IMG/VR virus record: IMGVR_UViG_3300031553_000019
Span: 1-34,407 of that record
Direction: 5' to 3' (one strand)
Length of the DNA: 34,407 nucleotides
Source: a virus
A program made the translations under genes and the position numbers. Shown here piece after piece: positions 14,702 through 23,154 of the stretch. Every line of letters starts with the position of its first letter. Position 1 is the stretch's first letter. The notes below the pieces were generated by a model, which saw nothing but the letters and a program-made list of their open reading frames with translations, was not told the DNA's origin and ran no database searches.

Positions 14702-15106
14702 ATGTCACAACAACCGCGGGACCGGTTGAACTATCGCCAGGTAATGCGAAAGGCGATACCGCTTGAAAAGGCGGAAATCCACGATACGGCTTATACAGCC
14801 GATGAAGATTTCCTGGAAGAAGACCTTGTTGTATCCAGTTTTGAAGATAGGGATGGTGATACCGTCTATCTGCCGGCATTATTCCGGATACTTGTCTGTC
14901 TGGATACGGCAGCCGTCTTCAAAGTCATAATAGACGACGGCACTACTGAAGTCGATATGGAAATGAACGGGGGCAGCCAACTTGCCGCACAGTCCGCTTA
15001 TATATTCGAAGTCATGGTCCACGGGGGGGATACAATCAACTTCGAAGCCGACCAGAATTGCCAGATTGAAAAGTTCATTGTTCACGAAATCAATTGGGGC
15101 GTATAG
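14702..15106 (+). CDS. Small virion-type beta-rich protein
   Basis: The 134-residue product reads like a small virion beta-barrel: DTVYLPALFRILVCLDTAAVFKVIIDDGTTEVDMEMNGG, then QSAYIFEVMVHGGDTINFE, a pattern seen in phage head- or tail-fibre-associated proteins. SD GTAGGGGGTAA lies upstream. It starts a run of three structural genes with short gaps. No exact family is recognised. Confidence 0.65.
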   Translation: MSQQPRDRLNYRQVMRKAIPLEKAEIHDTAYTADEDFLEEDLVVSSFEDRDGDTVYLPALFRILVCLDTAAVFKVIIDDGTTEVDMEMNGGSQLAAQSAYIFEVMVHGGDTINFEADQNCQIEKFIVHEINWGV

Positions 15107-15138
15107 TCTGCCCTGAGTAATAAAAGGGGGATACTGAT

Positions 15139-15975
15139 ATGGCTGGATTTCCGCCACAAGGCAATAAAGCCGACGTTTCGGATTTGGCAACTATTGACAC
15201 AAATGTCGATACCTTACTTACCAGGTTATCTGCCGATCGTGCTGGATACCTGGACAATCTATCAGCGGGCGCAGTCGCCCTGAATTCCAATCTAGCGACA
15301 GTCCTTACCAGGCTTTCCGCTACGCGGGCCGGTTATCTCGAACAACTCGATTTCAATTTACAGGAAGCGATTGCAGCCATTCCGACGACAGCCATGCGGG
15401 GAACCGACGGTGCTGCTTTGGCTTCTTCCTGGACGGCTGCACTAGCGACGGCACTTGGTAATTACAATGCGACCAGGGCGGGATACCTTGACCATTTGAA
15501 CCGTGACCGGCCCGATATGATATTCCCGTCTGCACCAGCGGCTATTGTCGTCATTCCTGGTACCGGCGCCGATCTTAACTTCCCGAACGTAACCGTTGAA
15601 GACCTTCCTTCCGGACTCTCGATTGCTCGAGCTGATTATGTCCTAATAATTGGGGCACTACTCGACACTTCCGGGTCCGAAAATCAAATTAAGACCGGTA
15701 CGACCGATGGTATTTATGTCCAGGCGAACGGGGGCGATTGGAGTTCCGGACTTCTGGCCCTGACCTTCACCGCGCTTGGTTTACAGGTCGACGGAAACGC
15801 CTATCGGGGGGGTACTGTGATATTTGGTGCCATAGATATTTCCGCGACTGTCACCGGAAACGGTACTTATAACTTCCGTTCTGACGAATCGGTTAAGAGT
15901 AAGGGCGTCGAGGCGACGGCCGGCACTATCGAACTGCTTGACGTGACTTCTATTATTCGTATCTGGTTCAACTAG
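15139..15975 (+). CDS. Repeat-containing fibre or virion protein
   Basis: The product has 278 residues. The N-terminal 125 carry three copies of a helical repeat with the core RAGYLD/E (LLTRLSADRAGYLDNL, VLTRLSATRAGYLEQL, NYNATRAGYLDHL), a motif common in phage structural proteins and likely to form a trimeric coiled coil. The C-terminal 140 residues are beta-rich (YVLIIGALLDTSGSENQIKT, GGTVIFGAIDISATVTGNG), like a knob or jelly-roll head. SD AAAAGGGGGAT precedes the ATG. A fibre attached to the head or neck is the best guess. Confidence 0.65.
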   Translation: MAGFPPQGNKADVSDLATIDTNVDTLLTRLSADRAGYLDNLSAGAVALNSNLATVLTRLSATRAGYLEQLDFNLQEAIAAIPTTAMRGTDGAALASSWTAALATALGNYNATRAGYLDHLNRDRPDMIFPSAPAAIVVIPGTGADLNFPNVTVEDLPSGLSIARADYVLIIGALLDTSGSENQIKTGTTDGIYVQANGGDWSSGLLALTFTALGLQVDGNAYRGGTVIFGAIDISATVTGNGTYNFRSDESVKSKGVEATAGTIELLDVTSIIRIWFN

Positions 15976-15984
15976 GGGGTTATC

Positions 15985-17214
15985 GTGCATCAAATAATGT
16001 TCATAGGGCCATTTACGCCTGATACTACGCAGACTACGTATAAATACGCTCCATTACCTCATAGTATCAGTTATGCTGATTCCAGCAACGAGTCGTTTAT
16101 CGTAGCTGTCGATGGAAAGTTAAGCCATTTAAGATTCAGGGCTTCGGCGGCTCCCGGAGCGGATAAATCGTGGACGTTCACTATCTATAAAAATGACATT
16201 GCTACTAATTTAGCGGTTACTATCGCTGATGACGCTACGACTGGCGAGGATACGATTCACCCGATTTCTGTATCTGCGGGTGATAGAATTCTCATTCTAT
16301 CTACCCCGTCGAATACCCCTGCGATTGCTTATGTGTCAGGCTGTATGCGCTTTACTGGCTCGGGTAATCAGAGTATATTCGGTGTCAGTAGCCCTAATCC
16401 CCTTAATAATGGTGCTACTGAGTATAGTAATGTTCATGGTCAGAATACAAGCTGGGATGCTACCGAGTCGCTTCGTAGACAGGTTATCGGAGCATCTGGG
16501 ACTATTAGCGACCTTCACGTCAGGCTCTTTCAGGCTGACCCCGGTACGTCTCCCGATGCATATAGATTTACACTTCGTAAAGGGGGAGCAAGCCAAACAC
16601 TTACAGTAACCATCACAGCCGACGATACAACGGGCAGTGATACAGAACACAGCTTCCATGTAGACGCGGGAGATATCCTGACTATTATGTGCGAGCCTCT
16701 TGAAGGGCCCGCCAATACTCCGAGGGCCAGTTTCGGATGGTGCTTTACTGCTGATAATGACAATGAGTTTCCTACGATTGCTGGAGGTGATAGTAACATG
16801 GATGAGGCTAAAACCAAGTATGCGCAGATATCAGTCTGTGAAAACTCTATGTTTCGATGGTGGAATACAGAGACCCTTGCCTGTAATGGGAACCTTGATG
16901 CTATGACCGTTAAGGCGCTGTACATGACTTTATCTGCCGCTCCCGGCGCTGGCAATAAATATGACTTCACCCTGAGAAAGAATAGTCAGGATACCGAAAT
17001 TGCATTCGCCATATCAGACTCCGATACCGAGGGCAGTGATACCGGGACGGTAATCGTAGAAGCTGGCGATTATCTTGCGCTTGAAACTGACCCTGACAGT
17101 TTACCCACAGAGGTAGCAGCCCTATACGGCTTCCTTTGCGAAACAGTACCCGAAGAAGTTCCTGGCGGTAGTGGCGGACCCGCGGCTTTGTTGATAGCGA
17201 CGGGCCAAATATAA
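15985..17214 (+). CDS. Three-repeat beta-sandwich virion protein with foreign codon use
   Basis: Starting at GTG 15985 (SD GGGGGTT), this encodes 409 residues with three similar domains of about 120-130 residues, each ending in an AGD strand: VSAGDRILILSTPS, VDAGDILTIMCEPL and VEAGDYLALETDPD. The domains look like jelly-roll modules of phage adhesins. Codon choice differs from neighbours: about half of Glu codons are GAG by eye, AGG/AGA and CTC occur, and A+T is higher, whereas flanking genes almost always use GAA. Only the last few codons return to native style. This suggests recent acquisition of a host-range or decoration module. Copy B1 of a 37-bp inverted repeat lies in domain three. Confidence 0.7.
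   Translation: MHQIMFIGPFTPDTTQTTYKYAPLPHSISYADSSNESFIVAVDGKLSHLRFRASAAPGADKSWTFTIYKNDIATNLAVTIADDATTGEDTIHPISVSAGDRILILSTPSNTPAIAYVSGCMRFTGSGNQSIFGVSSPNPLNNGATEYSNVHGQNTSWDATESLRRQVIGASGTISDLHVRLFQADPGTSPDAYRFTLRKGGASQTLTVTITADDTTGSDTEHSFHVDAGDILTIMCEPLEGPANTPRASFGWCFTADNDNEFPTIAGGDSNMDEAKTKYAQISVCENSMFRWWNTETLACNGNLDAMTVKALYMTLSAAPGAGNKYDFTLRKNSQDTEIAFAISDSDTEGSDTGTVIVEAGDYLALETDPDSLPTEVAALYGFLCETVPEEVPGGSGGPAALLIATGQI
17054..17090. repeat. 37-bp exact inverted repeat, copy B1 (partner 28082-28118)
   Basis: Beginning TCGTAGAAGCTGGCG and ending GCTTGAAACTGA, this matches 28082-28118 in reverse complement with no mismatch over exactly 37 bases. It encodes VEAGDYLALETD of the third beta domain, where its sequence fits the domain's own repeat pattern. 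Confidence 0.9.
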
Positions 17215-17229
17215 CCGAAAGGGGGCAAT

Positions 17230-17760
17230 ATGAGCCTTGACGAAAATACATACGCTGCCGTAACCGATATTGAAAGGTTAATCGGCGATATAGCTGAAGA
17301 CCGAACCTTTGATGATGATACAGTTCCTTCATTGGCCCAGGTAGAAACTGAACTGGACAATGCCGCCGCCGATTTGAACCGCGAACTTGACCAGGTCGGA
17401 TACACGGTTCCGGTGAACGAAACCGATTGGCCGGTCGCTTATCAATTCCTGAAGGCGGCCAATGCTTACGGGGCCGCCGCCGTTCTATTGTCGACCGTCC
17501 CGTCGGAAGGCTTCGAGCCGACCGAAGAAGTCGAAGCGCCGGCAAATACCAGGGCCCAAACGTACGCGAATAAATTCAAGTCGGCATTGAAATCTATCAG
17601 GGAAAACCGGCTTAGAGCCGGAAGACGCAAGTATCGCCTGGGTGACGTCTTCGCGGGGTCCCAGGAAGACGAAAACGGTTATACGAAGGAACCGATATTC
17701 AAACGCGGGCAAAGTGATTATCCAGGTCGAAGAAGTCTGACCAAAGAAGACAGCGAATAG
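17230..17760 (+). CDS. Head-tail connector/adaptor-like protein
   Basis: At 176 residues, this protein opens with a DIERLIGDI helix followed by DLDRELDQVGYTVPV-like sequence (NRELDQVGYTVPVN), then a helical core (AYQFLKAANAYGAAAVLL). This is the pattern of small all-alpha adaptor proteins (Mu gp36, HK97 gp6 type) that sit under the portal. The C-terminus is basic and charged. It is the first of four genes in standard neck order (adaptor, completion, joining, tail tube). SD AAAGGGGGCAA precedes ATG 17230. The exact family is uncertain. Confidence 0.65.
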   Translation: MSLDENTYAAVTDIERLIGDIAEDRTFDDDTVPSLAQVETELDNAAADLNRELDQVGYTVPVNETDWPVAYQFLKAANAYGAAAVLLSTVPSEGFEPTEEVEAPANTRAQTYANKFKSALKSIRENRLRAGRRKYRLGDVFAGSQEDENGYTKEPIFKRGQSDYPGRRSLTKEDSE

Positions 17761-17768
17761 GGGGGATT

Positions 17769-18212
17769 ATGTCCGACCAGCGAACAATCGAAGATGCAGT
17801 CGTCGCGACAATAAAACTTCACGCCGACTTCGACGATACAAATTGCTTCGCTTACGACGGGCGGGCCCTGGGAAAAGGTTTGCCCCGCCTTGTTCGCGTT
17901 TCCTATGCTTCACACCGGCGCCAATCCCTGACCCTTCAGGTTGACCGGCGGATATGGTCGTTCAATGTCGACGTCCTGGTTCCCTGGCGGGGCCAGCTCG
18001 CCGAAATGGACGAACGGGTCGGAACTGAAACGCAGAAGGTTATCGACACGCTGGCAAAGTACCCGCGATTGAATGGGACTGCCGACGTCCAGCGTACCGA
18101 TATGACAGTGTCGAATACACCGGACGTTTTATTGGAAAGGCGGGGTACTTACCGTGGACGACGTCATGTCCTGGACGTCCTGGAAGTGTACGACCCGCAA
18201 AGGGCGGAATAA
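17769..18212 (+). CDS. Neck or tail-completion protein
   Basis: The protein (147 residues) mixes strands and helices: RRQSLTLQVDRRIWSFNVDVLV and WRGQLAEMDERVGTETQKVIDTLAKYPRLNG match the alpha/beta layout of tail-terminator/completion proteins (lambda gpU type), with DVLLERRGTYRGRRHVLDVLEVY as the last strand. Its position between the adaptor and the gp10-like protein supports a role in joining head and tail. It overlaps the next ATG. SD TAGGGGGGAT lies before ATG 17769. Confidence 0.6.
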   Translation: MSDQRTIEDAVVATIKLHADFDDTNCFAYDGRALGKGLPRLVRVSYASHRRQSLTLQVDRRIWSFNVDVLVPWRGQLAEMDERVGTETQKVIDTLAKYPRLNGTADVQRTDMTVSNTPDVLLERRGTYRGRRHVLDVLEVYDPQRAE

Positions 18213-18709
18213 TGTCTGAAATCGAATATGACTATACGGAATTGGCAGCATTAAACCAGCGGGTAAATGAAGCCGGCAGTACAATCACGCGAATAACCCT
18301 GAACGAAGGGCTTCGTAAAATAGGACGTCTTTTTGTACCAGCGACCGGAACCGGCCCAATGGCAAATGAAACGCCGGTTCGTACCGGAAAACTTCGCCGA
18401 ACGACTGTCTTCCAGATTATCGGCGGGGCCATGCACCAGGTTCTTGAAATTCGTCAGGCCGCCAGATCGCCGGAAGGTGTCTTTTATGGCTATATCGTCA
18501 GGGAAGGTCGCGGAGTGGTCAGGGCAATAAACGCGAAAGCCCTTCATTTCTTCATAGGCGACCAGGAATTCTTCCGGAAATCGGTCGGGCCGGCAGAAGC
18601 CAATCCGTATCACCGTCGGGTATTGGCCCGCTTGATGCCGATGGTTCAAAAAATAGCTGACGAAATGGGCGAAAAGATCGGGGCCTATATCAGCGGCAAA
18701 GCAACGTAA
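18212..18709 (+). CDS. Head-tail joining protein, HK97 gp10-like
   Basis: Of 165 residues, the segment TPVRTGKLRRTTVF near 52-65, the following YGYIVREGRG strand and the C-terminal NPYHRRVLARLMPMVQKIADEMG helix are the recognised landmarks of the gp10/neck family, in which proteins attach beneath the adaptor ring. It follows the completion-like gene with a four-base ATGA-type overlap and precedes the tail tube. The order fits the head-tail joining module of siphoviruses. Confidence 0.75.
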   Translation: MSEIEYDYTELAALNQRVNEAGSTITRITLNEGLRKIGRLFVPATGTGPMANETPVRTGKLRRTTVFQIIGGAMHQVLEIRQAARSPEGVFYGYIVREGRGVVRAINAKALHFFIGDQEFFRKSVGPAEANPYHRRVLARLMPMVQKIADEMGEKIGAYISGKAT

Positions 18710-18724
18710 AAGGGGGAATGACAA

Positions 18725-19150
18725 ATGCAACCATTCGATAGTCAGCAATCAATCTTCCAGATAACCGACACGGGGGCCGTCCTTCGGGACATATCCGCTT
18801 ACTTAATAGGTGTTGACGGACTTCCAGGCCGGCGCGAATTATCCGAAGCAACGACACTCAATTCCACGGGTCGCGAATGGTATCCGACCGTTCAAAGTGC
18901 AACGATTACCCTTGAATTGCTTTGGTCGGATGATGCCAGCGTCGGGACTGATACCGTCCTGGGCCCGCTTCGAACGCATGGTTCGGCGGTTGCTTTTGAT
19001 TACGGTCCTGAAGGTAAAACCGCTGGTGATATTAAATACTACGGTAACTTGTGGGTCGATGAATTCGTCAATGTATCGAGGGTCGGCGACCTGGTTAAAA
19101 GCCGGTGTACGCTTCAGGTAAACGGCGTGGTAACACGCGGGACATACTAA
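18725..19150 (+). CDS. Major tail tube protein (putative)
   Basis: The 141-residue product is almost all beta, with SATITLELLWSDDASVGTDTVLGP followed by a GSAVAFDYGPEGKTAGDIKYYGNLWVDEF section typical of tube proteins, and a final strand in CTLQVNGVV. Tail tube subunits are small beta-barrels of this size. The place just before the chaperone pair and the tape measure is the usual one. No sheath gene or contractile parts are seen, so the tail is presumably non-contractile. SD AAAGGGGGAATG lies upstream of ATG 18725. Confidence 0.7.
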   Translation: MQPFDSQQSIFQITDTGAVLRDISAYLIGVDGLPGRRELSEATTLNSTGREWYPTVQSATITLELLWSDDASVGTDTVLGPLRTHGSAVAFDYGPEGKTAGDIKYYGNLWVDEFVNVSRVGDLVKSRCTLQVNGVVTRGTY

Positions 19151-19191
19151 TTGTTGACGATTGACAACTAATTCGAAAGGGGGTTTTAGTC

Positions 19192-19347
19192 ATGGCAAAG
19201 ACACAGCCTGTAACATTGGGGCCATATCCCGAAGACGGGGCCGACTACATAGTTGAAGTCTACCAGGCGAAGGGCGATGTCGCGATCAAGAAGCCGCGTC
19301 CTGGTCGGGAAGGTCAGTTCGTGGTCGAAGTCAATATGAACGATTAA
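19192..19347 (+). CDS. Small basic/acidic 51-residue tail-region protein
   Basis: ATG at 19192 with AAAGGGGGTT upstream opens a frame that reads MAKTQPVTLGPYPEDGADYI and ends VEVNMND with TAA at 19345-19347. It lies between the tail-tube and chaperone genes in a separate translation unit. It is too short for a family call, but the ribosome site and codon style support it as real. Confidence 0.6.
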   Translation: MAKTQPVTLGPYPEDGADYIVEVYQAKGDVAIKKPRPGREGQFVVEVNMND

Positions 19348-19389
19348 ACTATTGCCGGCCGGCAGTAGTTCCGGAAGGGGGAAGAAGAC

Positions 19390-19812
19390 ATGACATACGA
19401 ACCGAAAACAATCAAGGTCGAACTAAACGGTTACGGGGGCGTCTTACCGTGGAAGAAGGGCGAATGGGCCGAATTATACCAGGAACTTCTTCACGGTACA
19501 CAGCGCGCCGTTTCCGCCATAACACGACGATACCTGGACGTCCAGGGGGAAAAGAAGATGACCCTGGGCGGAAAAGACGGGGCCCTGGCAATCGAAGGGA
19601 ATGCTCAGCTCGAGGTCGACTTGACAAAAGTCGATTGGGAAGAAGTCAACGATACGATTCTATTGGGCCAGATAAAAGAATGGTCGTTCGGGCCGGTTGA
19701 CCAGGAAACGCTTGACAGAATTCCCGAAGCACTTCGGGCAATCTTGATTGAAAGGTGCAATGAACTGTACGGGACTGAAATCCCTTTAGCAAAAAGCGGC
19801 GTCGGGAGTTAG
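19390..19812 (+). CDS. Tail assembly chaperone, zero-frame product (gpG-like)
   Basis: It starts at ATG 19390 with SD GGAAGGGGGAAG, giving 140 residues. The product is helical and acidic (GEWAELYQELLHGTQRAVSAITRRYL, QETLDRIPEALRAILIERCNELYG). It lies between the tail tube and tape-measure genes, the invariable position of chaperones that wrap the tape measure. Its end overlaps an open -1 frame reached through a run of five A at 19791-19795; the long form is listed separately. Confidence 0.75.
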   Translation: MTYEPKTIKVELNGYGGVLPWKKGEWAELYQELLHGTQRAVSAITRRYLDVQGEKKMTLGGKDGALAIEGNAQLEVDLTKVDWEEVNDTILLGQIKEWSFGPVDQETLDRIPEALRAILIERCNELYGTEIPLAKSGVGS

Positions 19813-20009
19813 GCGAAGGTCTTTTCCTGACCTTCGAATTACCGAATCGACACCGATTGCCGCCGGAAATGGAAGAACCAATGTTAATAACTGAAACCGG
19901 TTTCCCGCCCGACATACTCGATAAGATGCCACAGGCCCTTATCGAACGGCTTCTGATATATAAGGGTGTGAAGAACGTCGCCATGTACGGCGGGAACTGG
20001 CAACCGTAA
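19390..20009 (+). CDS. Tail assembly chaperone, predicted -1 frameshift product (gpGT-like)
   Basis: In zero frame the ribosome reads GCA AAA AGC at 19789-19797. Slipping back one base keeps perfect AAA pairing and enters a frame that is open without a stop from 19794 to TAA at 20007-20009, adding 71 residues (KRRRELGEGLFLTFELPNRH...YGGNWQP), total about 206. A hairpin CGAAGGTC/GACCTTCG at 19814-19836 lies 18 bases downstream and may stimulate slippage. This is the lambda G/GT arrangement. An independent start at ATG 19869 has only a weak ribosome site. The slip is inferred; spacing to the hairpin is longer than the usual five to nine bases. Confidence 0.7.
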
Positions 20010-20019
20010 GGGGGGGGCT

Positions 20020-20562
20020 ATGGCAGACGCAGCGACAACAGTTGTGCTTCGAATGAGGGACGAAGCCAGCGCGGGCATGCAACAATTCGGGCAAACGACC
20101 CAGGAAGCCCAAATGCAGTCTTTACAGTTCAACACAGCATTGACGGCAATGGGTAGCGCGCTGACCGGTGTCGGGTCTTTATTGAACCAGCTTGACGTCC
20201 CCGCGGCGAAGATAGCTGGAACTTTCATTACAACCGCCGGCGCTATCATGTCAACAACGTCGGCGATTATCATTGCCTTACCGCAAATCCGCCAGTTGAT
20301 AACTTGGCTTCGAAATCTCGCGGTCGCTCAGACATTGGTCGCCGCCCTTTCGGGCCCCGTCGGTTGGGCCCGAATCGGAATCGGTTTAGGCGTCGCAGCA
20401 GCGGCGACTGCTGGAATTGTGGCGGCGACCGGCGGAATCGGGGGCGGGGGAACCACGGTCAATATAAACACCCAGGCGTTCGTCGGGAATGATGCCAATG
20501 CAAGGCAGTTCGCTTCGAAGGTTCAGAGATTTACCAGGGAAAGCGACCGAATAGGAAGGTAG
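20020..20562 (+). CDS. Very short tape-measure protein
   Basis: The protein has 180 residues. Its N-terminus (VVLRMRDEASAGMQQFGQTTQEAQMQ) is the characteristic opening of phage tape-measure proteins, followed by hydrophobic helices (AGTFITTAGAIMSTTSAIIIALPQI, GWARIGIGLGVAAAATAGIVAA) and a Gly-rich stretch before NINTQAFVGN. Tape measures set tail length at about 1.5 angstrom per residue, so this one predicts a tail under 30 nm, far shorter than usual. The position after the chaperone pair supports the call. SD AAGGGGGGGCT lies upstream of ATG 20020. It could be an intact mini form, as it has its own start and stop. Confidence 0.7.
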   Translation: MADAATTVVLRMRDEASAGMQQFGQTTQEAQMQSLQFNTALTAMGSALTGVGSLLNQLDVPAAKIAGTFITTAGAIMSTTSAIIIALPQIRQLITWLRNLAVAQTLVAALSGPVGWARIGIGLGVAAAATAGIVAATGGIGGGGTTVNINTQAFVGNDANARQFASKVQRFTRESDRIGR

Positions 20563-20565
20563 CAG

Positions 20566-23142
20566 ATGGCCATATTCGGGGACGTTATATTTCAGTGGGG
20601 TATTGCCGACCATAAATATGCGAAAGTCAGTTGCGTCGTCAAGAACGGCGATTACCTGATTATCGGCGGAGGGGACTACATTGACATTGTGGATATATCT
20701 ACGCCTTCAGCGCCGGTCGTATGCGACAGGTATGATACTCCAATCGAAAGCGGCTGGCATTTACTTATCGATGAAGATGACCCCGACCTGTTTTATGCGG
20801 CGGGAGAGGTCTGCGATAGGCTTTTGGTTCTGGATATGTCAGACCCCGACAATCTTGTTCTTAGAGACTCTTTTAGCAACCTTTCGTCAACGGGCGGACC
20901 AAATGGATTGGTGAAGGTCGGTAATTACCTATACATAACAGGCTGCCGTGATTCCGCAAGCGAATATGGTGTGCGAATACTCAATGTAGCCGACCCTGAC
21001 AATGTAGTTGACGAAGGCATGTTCAAAGACCCGACGAATTGTCCTGTCTTATGGAGTCTAGCTGGAATAGCCTCGCTGAGTAACGGCTCTTTTATATTCT
21101 GCGGTGCCTATGGCATATACATATACAATCCAGTAGGCTCGCCGACTGCGCCCGTGTTTGTTGGAAAGTGCAACTGGTCGAAGACGGGCCAGCTGACCAA
21201 TAAAATCGCCGTAGACGAAGAAGAGACTTATGCCTATTGTCCGCGTTACACTGAGGACCGTGTCGAGATTATCGACATCTCCGACCCCGCAAATCCGTCG
21301 GCTGAAACGCCCCTGACCGGTGCGGAATACGTTAGCGAATGTTATACGGCTCAGGTCATCGGTGACCATCTTTTTGTGTCAGTTCGAGACCTTAGCAATG
21401 ACGATTACTACGTCAGCGTGTTTGACATATCGACTAGGAATAGTCCTGTATGGCTGGAAGCCTTAGACTATAGCACAAAGTTTTCCAGCGCCTGGGACGG
21501 CGTTCGCTGGGGTTGGCTGGTCGACGAGGACGACGGCTCGATGCTTTACATCGGCCGATTCGAGGGGACGGCCGATTACGGCTTCGGGCTTGTTGGCGTG
21601 GACTTGCCAACCGACGGGATATACGTCACAGTCGACGGGACCAGGATTGATTCGAAGGTGCTTTCCGCCAGGACTGAACGCGGGCGTGACGAAGAATTGG
21701 GCCAGGCCCAAACTGGAATCGCCGAAATCACCTGTGATAATTCCGAAGGTGACTTCAGTCCCGAAAATGCGGGCGGGGCTTATTATGGAACCCTTGTCCT
21801 GGGCGTCGAAATGGTTATCTATGAAATATACAAAGGCGTGACGTATAATCACTTCAAGGGGAAAGTCGACAAGATTCTTCCCCATGCCGAATGGGATAAT
21901 CGGGTTGCATATATCGTCGCCCTGGACGGAATGGACGATATGGCCGGAACTGAAATCAGGACGGTACTTCGCCAGGATACAGATACGGGGGAACTATGCG
22001 AAGACGTCTTGGACGCCGTCGGCTGGCCCGCGGGCGACCGTGACATTGATACTGGCGTCGACGTCCTTCAATATGGCTGGTTTCACAGGAAGACGGGACT
22101 GGCGGCAATCCAAGACCTTGAACAAATCGAAAAGGGCTTCTTTTATGTCGACGTCGACGGGACGGCTATATGGGAAAATCGTCACCATAGATTGACGGGC
22201 GACGGCCTTATTTCCCAAGCGGACTTCGAAGACACAATGGTCGAATTGGGATATGAGTTTTCGAAGCGTCAGGTTCGAAACCAGGTAACGATTACGGGCC
22301 GGCGGTACTTTGCCGGCAGCGTGACCCTTTGGTCGGGTTACGACCTGGCGACCCTGGACGACGACTTGATTTGGTCAGCTCACACGGGCGACGTCCAGGC
22401 CCCGTATATCCCCCAAGCGACCACGGTCACGTTATGGGCGGAATGGCGCGAAGCCCTGGCGACATACGACGCTCTGGTCAAAGGGACACATTGGAACGCG
22501 AATACTAAAGGGGATAAGACGGGGGCTGACGTTTCCGACAATATCACCATAACGGCGACACAGTACGGCCAGTGTATCAAGTTTGAAATAGCGAACGCGG
22601 GTACGGTCGGGGCTTATATGGTCGTCCCGGATAGCCCGCCAGTCGGGGCCCCCGCCGGCCGAACGCTTCTGGTCTACGGGGCGTTGTTTGGCTCTGAAAA
22701 TATCATAATCACGAAGGAAGACGGAACCAGTCAAACAGATTATGGCGTCCGAAGCCTTCCAGTCGACGCGCCTTTCAAGTCGAACCCGAACGATATACGG
22801 GCCCTGGCCGAATACCTATTGGCCCGATTCAAAGACCCGGTTCCTGACGCCGTCTTTGTGAAGCTGATTGCCCGAACCGGCTGGCCGGACGATACAATCC
22901 GTATTGAATGCCTTTCCCGGGCGATAAGTGATAGAATTACGTTGAAGTCGACGCTTCTTGGTTTCGACCGTGACTTCTTCATTAACAAGGTCATTCAGGA
23001 ATATATCTTCCAGGAAGGCGGAACTGTGCATGAAACTACCTGGTACGTTGAACGGGCGGAAGGGGCATACGAACATCTATTCTGGTTGTTGGGGGTCGCC
23101 GGCTTCGGTGAATTGGGCGAAGCGACCTATCTTGGAATATAA
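20566..23142 (+). CDS. Tail hub/tip protein with N-terminal LVIVD-type beta-propeller
   Basis: The 858-residue protein has two unlike halves. Residues 1 to about 345 contain repeats of the form YIDIVDISTPSAPV, LLVLDMSDPDNLV, GVRILNVADPDNVV, RVEIIDISDPANPS and YVSVFDISTRNSPV, the LVIVD pattern of secreted beta-propellers. From about 345 (GIYVTVDGTRIDSKVLSA, then AEITCDNSEGDFSPENAGG) it reads like a siphovirus tail hub or baseplate protein to the end. Codon use changes with the domains: the propeller part uses many GAG, AGG and AGA, the hub part almost only GAA. A propeller acquired by recombination and used as receptor-binding head is the natural reading. SD AGGAAGG lies before ATG 20566. Confidence 0.75.
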   Translation: MAIFGDVIFQWGIADHKYAKVSCVVKNGDYLIIGGGDYIDIVDISTPSAPVVCDRYDTPIESGWHLLIDEDDPDLFYAAGEVCDRLLVLDMSDPDNLVLRDSFSNLSSTGGPNGLVKVGNYLYITGCRDSASEYGVRILNVADPDNVVDEGMFKDPTNCPVLWSLAGIASLSNGSFIFCGAYGIYIYNPVGSPTAPVFVGKCNWSKTGQLTNKIAVDEEETYAYCPRYTEDRVEIIDISDPANPSAETPLTGAEYVSECYTAQVIGDHLFVSVRDLSNDDYYVSVFDISTRNSPVWLEALDYSTKFSSAWDGVRWGWLVDEDDGSMLYIGRFEGTADYGFGLVGVDLPTDGIYVTVDGTRIDSKVLSARTERGRDEELGQAQTGIAEITCDNSEGDFSPENAGGAYYGTLVLGVEMVIYEIYKGVTYNHFKGKVDKILPHAEWDNRVAYIVALDGMDDMAGTEIRTVLRQDTDTGELCEDVLDAVGWPAGDRDIDTGVDVLQYGWFHRKTGLAAIQDLEQIEKGFFYVDVDGTAIWENRHHRLTGDGLISQADFEDTMVELGYEFSKRQVRNQVTITGRRYFAGSVTLWSGYDLATLDDDLIWSAHTGDVQAPYIPQATTVTLWAEWREALATYDALVKGTHWNANTKGDKTGADVSDNITITATQYGQCIKFEIANAGTVGAYMVVPDSPPVGAPAGRTLLVYGALFGSENIIITKEDGTSQTDYGVRSLPVDAPFKSNPNDIRALAEYLLARFKDPVPDAVFVKLIARTGWPDDTIRIECLSRAISDRITLKSTLLGFDRDFFINKVIQEYIFQEGGTVHETTWYVERAEGAYEHLFWLLGVAGFGELGEATYLGI

Positions 23143-23154
23143 CCGAAGGGGGAC

